Assembly (NCBI GenBank): GCA_021229015.1
Contig: CM037783.1
Span: 7,201,324-7,265,323 of the forward strand
Source: Solen grandis
Lineage: Eukaryota > Mollusca > Bivalvia > Adapedonta > Solenidae
Direction of reading: 5' to 3'
Length of the DNA: 64,000 nucleotides
Each line of letters opens with the position of its first letter. Position 1 is the stretch's first letter. The position numbers and the translations under genes were made by a program. Shown here in pieces: positions 61,813 through 64,000 of the stretch. Under the pieces are notes generated by a model, which was given only the letters and a program-made list of their open reading frames with translations, searched no databases and was not told where the DNA came from.

Positions 61813-62529
61813 CATTTAACATACAGCATGTTTATAGCCAGTAAAGTCATATATAAACATGCAACTGAACAAACATGTATTTTAACATAACACTGTTTTC
61901 AAGACGAAGTCTATGTGTTTGACTTTATGTCATGGTAATCAGTACTACAAACCTTTACAATAATATAATAGGGATTATTTTATAATTCCTAACATTGTCT
62001 GAGACAGTGATATATAGTGTACATTTAAAGAATTCAGAAAAATATATATATATATTGCAATATTATGACTAAAAAAACAATAATTTAACGCTTACTTAAA
62101 TAATCATATCTAATTAATTATAATGATAGGACTGTGTTTTTGAACTCTTTTTTAGGGAATCTCATTATACACGCGTTCAAAGTAAGCCGATGTTAATTAC
62201 ACCTGATTAACTCCTATATAAAGTAATAGGTGCCAAAAACAACACTTAACAGCATTATCACAATAACATAACCAATCAATTAAAATAAATCTTATCAAGT
62301 ATTTAAAAAGGTGCCGATTGTTTTGCTTGTAACATTACATACGATATATATTTGCTGGTACATATGACGAAGCTGGATATGTATTGACATCAATCAGGTG
62401 ATTTAATTGTTTTGTTAAATACCCTTATTTTATTTCTGACTCAAATACCTCATTTCATCTTACCACATTATATGCCCGAGGTTTTGATATCAACGTAATG
62501 TGTTTGAAAATAAAATAATTGGATTGCTG

Positions 62530-62548
62530 AACAGAACAGAACTTTATT
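62530..62548 (-). mobile_element. Second LINE-type 3' end (minus strand)
   Basis: The minus strand reads AATAAAGTTCTGTTCTGTT: AATAAA then (TTCTG)n. This is a different tail from the one at 61.8 kb, so two families are involved. No coding part seen. Confidence 0.5.
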
Positions 62549-63505
62549 ACTTCCAGGTATACAACATGGAGATATATAAAGAAATTACAAAGAGTATTAG
62601 CCAACCAAGGTTCCGGTTTTGATAAAAAGAAAATAAGAAAATTATATGTGTACAACTTGAGTAAGGAAAAGAGATAGGGGATAGAGAGAACAAATTACAA
62701 CATATGTTCGTGTCAAACGAGAGAGGGAGAGAGATTCTTAAGTCCTAAAAGTCTTAAAAAAATCTATCTCATAATATATGGGATGGGGGTAAATCAAAAC
62801 TATATTTAATTTAACATTAAGAAAATTATATTTTTCAATACAATATTAATAAATATCAGGGTTCACATCGTCTCCTCAAAATGGTTCACATCGTCCCGGT
62901 TCCAAGGTTTTTTTTGGTCAAAATATATGGCAAATATAGGAGCCATTCCCCCCCCTGCAAAAAGTATATATTTTTCCCCCATTTTTAAAAAATATTCCCC
63001 CTCCATGATACTGAAATTAAAAACCTTGTATGCACTTAATGACCTAGTTAAATATTATATTTTTAATAAAACTGTTTAAATATGTTATAATTAGGGGTGT
63101 AACGATATACCGGTATATTGCAATATGCCTTGAAAGCGTATCGTATCGCGATACGGAAAGAGCGTACCGGTTTTTTTTATTGTATCGCCAGAAATCTGCA
63201 GAACCATACTTCATTTTAGATAAAAATTTGAATGTTAACGTTAAAATAAACACCACTAAGTCGGCACGGCTCCTTGTTGTTTACCAAAACTCCTTCGCAG
63301 TGGCTTGGCTCCGATAGATAGTTAGAGAGCACTCTGTGTTGACGTTTAAATTCCGGTTCCTATTTGCAAAGTTCAGGATAGAACTTTTATGCATAAAATC
63401 CTGCCTTTAAGTTTATATTATACTATTCTTATAATCAAACGAATTTGATTTAAACAGACAAGCATAAAACATACAGTAAGATTATTTTATTTCTTCGCCT
63501 TGATT

Positions 63506-63525
63506 AAAAAACAAACAAACAAACA
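63506..63525 (+). repeat. Short (AAAC)n run
   Basis: AAAACAAACAAACAAACA between the hAT end and the BED frame. No further context. Confidence 0.8.
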
Positions 63526-63617
63526 CCTATCGAAAATTCATAGGTGCCGGTAAATAAACCACGCTGTATCTAAGCGTGACTGCGTCTAAAGCGTCTACCA
63601 ACGATTTTCCCGCAAAA

Positions 63618-63950
63618 ATGTCAGAAGATGATGCCTACGAATATGTGGCGAATCTGAAAGCCAAAAGCAAGGTATGGGAGAATTTCAGTCTCAAAAGGCA
63701 TCGAAAAAACGGCGACATTGAAACAAACATAGCTTTTTGCAAAAAATGTAGAACTGAAGTTAAATACAGCGGCGGTACGATGAATCTAGCCACGCACTTG
63801 AAACGGCATCACAAAAACGCGATGACATCGAGTGAGAGGGTTTTTTCAACAGCTGGTCACATTGTCACATCACAACGAGCAGCAATTGATCCTGATAAAG
63901 TGGATAAACTTATTTTCTTGAAAAAAAAAAATGCAGTAAGAGGATGTTAA
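63618..63950 (+). CDS. Miniature BED zinc finger-hAT dimerisation protein (110 aa)
   Basis: The start chosen is the ATG at 63618. Residues 15-67 form a BED-type zinc finger: aromatic W20 and F23, C41-x2-C44, H60-x4-H65 (…KSKVWENFSLKRHRK…, FCKKC, NLATHLKRHH). BED fingers bind the transposon ends. Residues 71-105 are the C-terminal hAT dimerisation segment (SSERVFSTAGHIVTSQR…, DKVDKLIFLKK). In a full hAT transposase several hundred residues with the catalytic DDE core separate the two; here they are joined directly and in frame, so the product could bind DNA and dimerise but not cut. A run of 11 A near the stop makes the last codons uncertain. It may be a defective deletion copy or a retained repressor-like protein; the sequence alone does not decide. 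Confidence 0.78.
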   Translation: MSEDDAYEYVANLKAKSKVWENFSLKRHRKNGDIETNIAFCKKCRTEVKYSGGTMNLATHLKRHHKNAMTSSERVFSTAGHIVTSQRAAIDPDKVDKLIFLKKKNAVRGC

Positions 63951-64000
63951 GTCCTAATAAGTAGTGACAAAGACAGATTTTCAAGAAGCCTTGTTGCCTT

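Larger units (their letters stand above)
61503..62896. mobile_element. Unidentified element bounded by GACGATGTGAACC motifs
   Basis: The left end carries six near-copies of GACGATGTGAACC in one orientation (about 61505, 61519, 61536, 61567, 61590, 61613). The right end carries two in the opposite orientation (GGTTCACATCGTC at about 62863 and 62883). Clustered subterminal repeats inverted between the ends are the layout of transposase-binding regions. No target duplication or transposase is visible. It contains two retroposon 3' ends. It may instead be a coincidence of two motif clusters. Confidence 0.45.
63092..64000 (+). mobile_element. Left part of a hAT element, right end outside window
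   Basis: TAGGGGTGTAACGATA (63092-63107) matches the common hAT terminal repeat type (C/TAGGGGTGTAACGATAC). It is followed by palindromes typical of this region: ATATACCGGTATAT (63105-63118) and CGTATCGCGATACG (63142-63155). A BED-hATC open frame lies about 500 bp further on, in the expected orientation. The 8 bases before it (GTTATAAT) are the candidate target duplication to look for beyond 64000. Confidence 0.72.

Overview
Eukaryotic, non-coding, repeat-dominated DNA, almost certainly from a mollusc and probably a bivalve. The reasons are elements with AGAGGGCCATGATGGCCCT-type ends and ACGG/ACGC-rich 3' tails around tandem cores, two tRNA-derived SINEs sharing the 3' tail ATGACTGAAATACTG, and several hAT transposons. 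I see no intact host gene, no rRNA and no genuine tRNA gene. Nearly all the open frames are short and lie inside repeats.

Assembly: two gaps of exactly 100 N (182-281 and 50282-50381) enclose a piece of exactly 50,000 bases. That piece reads like unpolished long-read consensus: homopolymers are inflated and repeat units are 5-8% too long. A clean island at about 4.8-7.5 kb carries the same units legibly. The sequence after 50382 is good quality.

Layout. 1272-2270: a minus-strand Pearl/Helentron-like element. About 2.6-29.7 kb: a modular mega-array of 435-470 bp units studded with TGACGTCA palindromes. Its blocks are separated by a conserved junction (hairpin, CTAG, then tandem GGACTTTCTGC/GCAGAAAGTCC hairpins and a TTATT microsatellite) and interrupted by AT-rich inserts, a 117-base T tract and a tRNA-SINE (23537-23847). 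29.7-38.5 kb: AT-rich sequence with few landmarks. About 38.5-47.0 kb: a very long imperfect inverted repeat (arms about 3 kb) around a 2.3 kb centre with broken, coding-like minus-strand frames. 47-50.3 kb: featureless.

50.4-64 kb: a mobile-element graveyard at high quality. It holds a SINE with a perfect 13 bp target duplication; a three-level nest (hAT-like MITE > Pearl-like element B > Pearl-like element A with an 11-unit, 165 bp array); a 931 bp hAT-like MITE with perfect 18 bp terminal inverted repeats; and a second Pearl-like element split by a 3018 bp hAT carrying a TTF-type zinc-finger exon. It also holds an unidentified element with clustered GACGATGTGAACC motifs, and the left end of another hAT whose small open frame joins a BED zinc finger directly to the hAT dimerisation segment.

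The strongest candidates for something undescribed are the long inverted repeat at 38.5-47.0 kb, the TGACGTCA mega-array with its hairpin/CTAG junctions, and the miniature BED-hATC protein.
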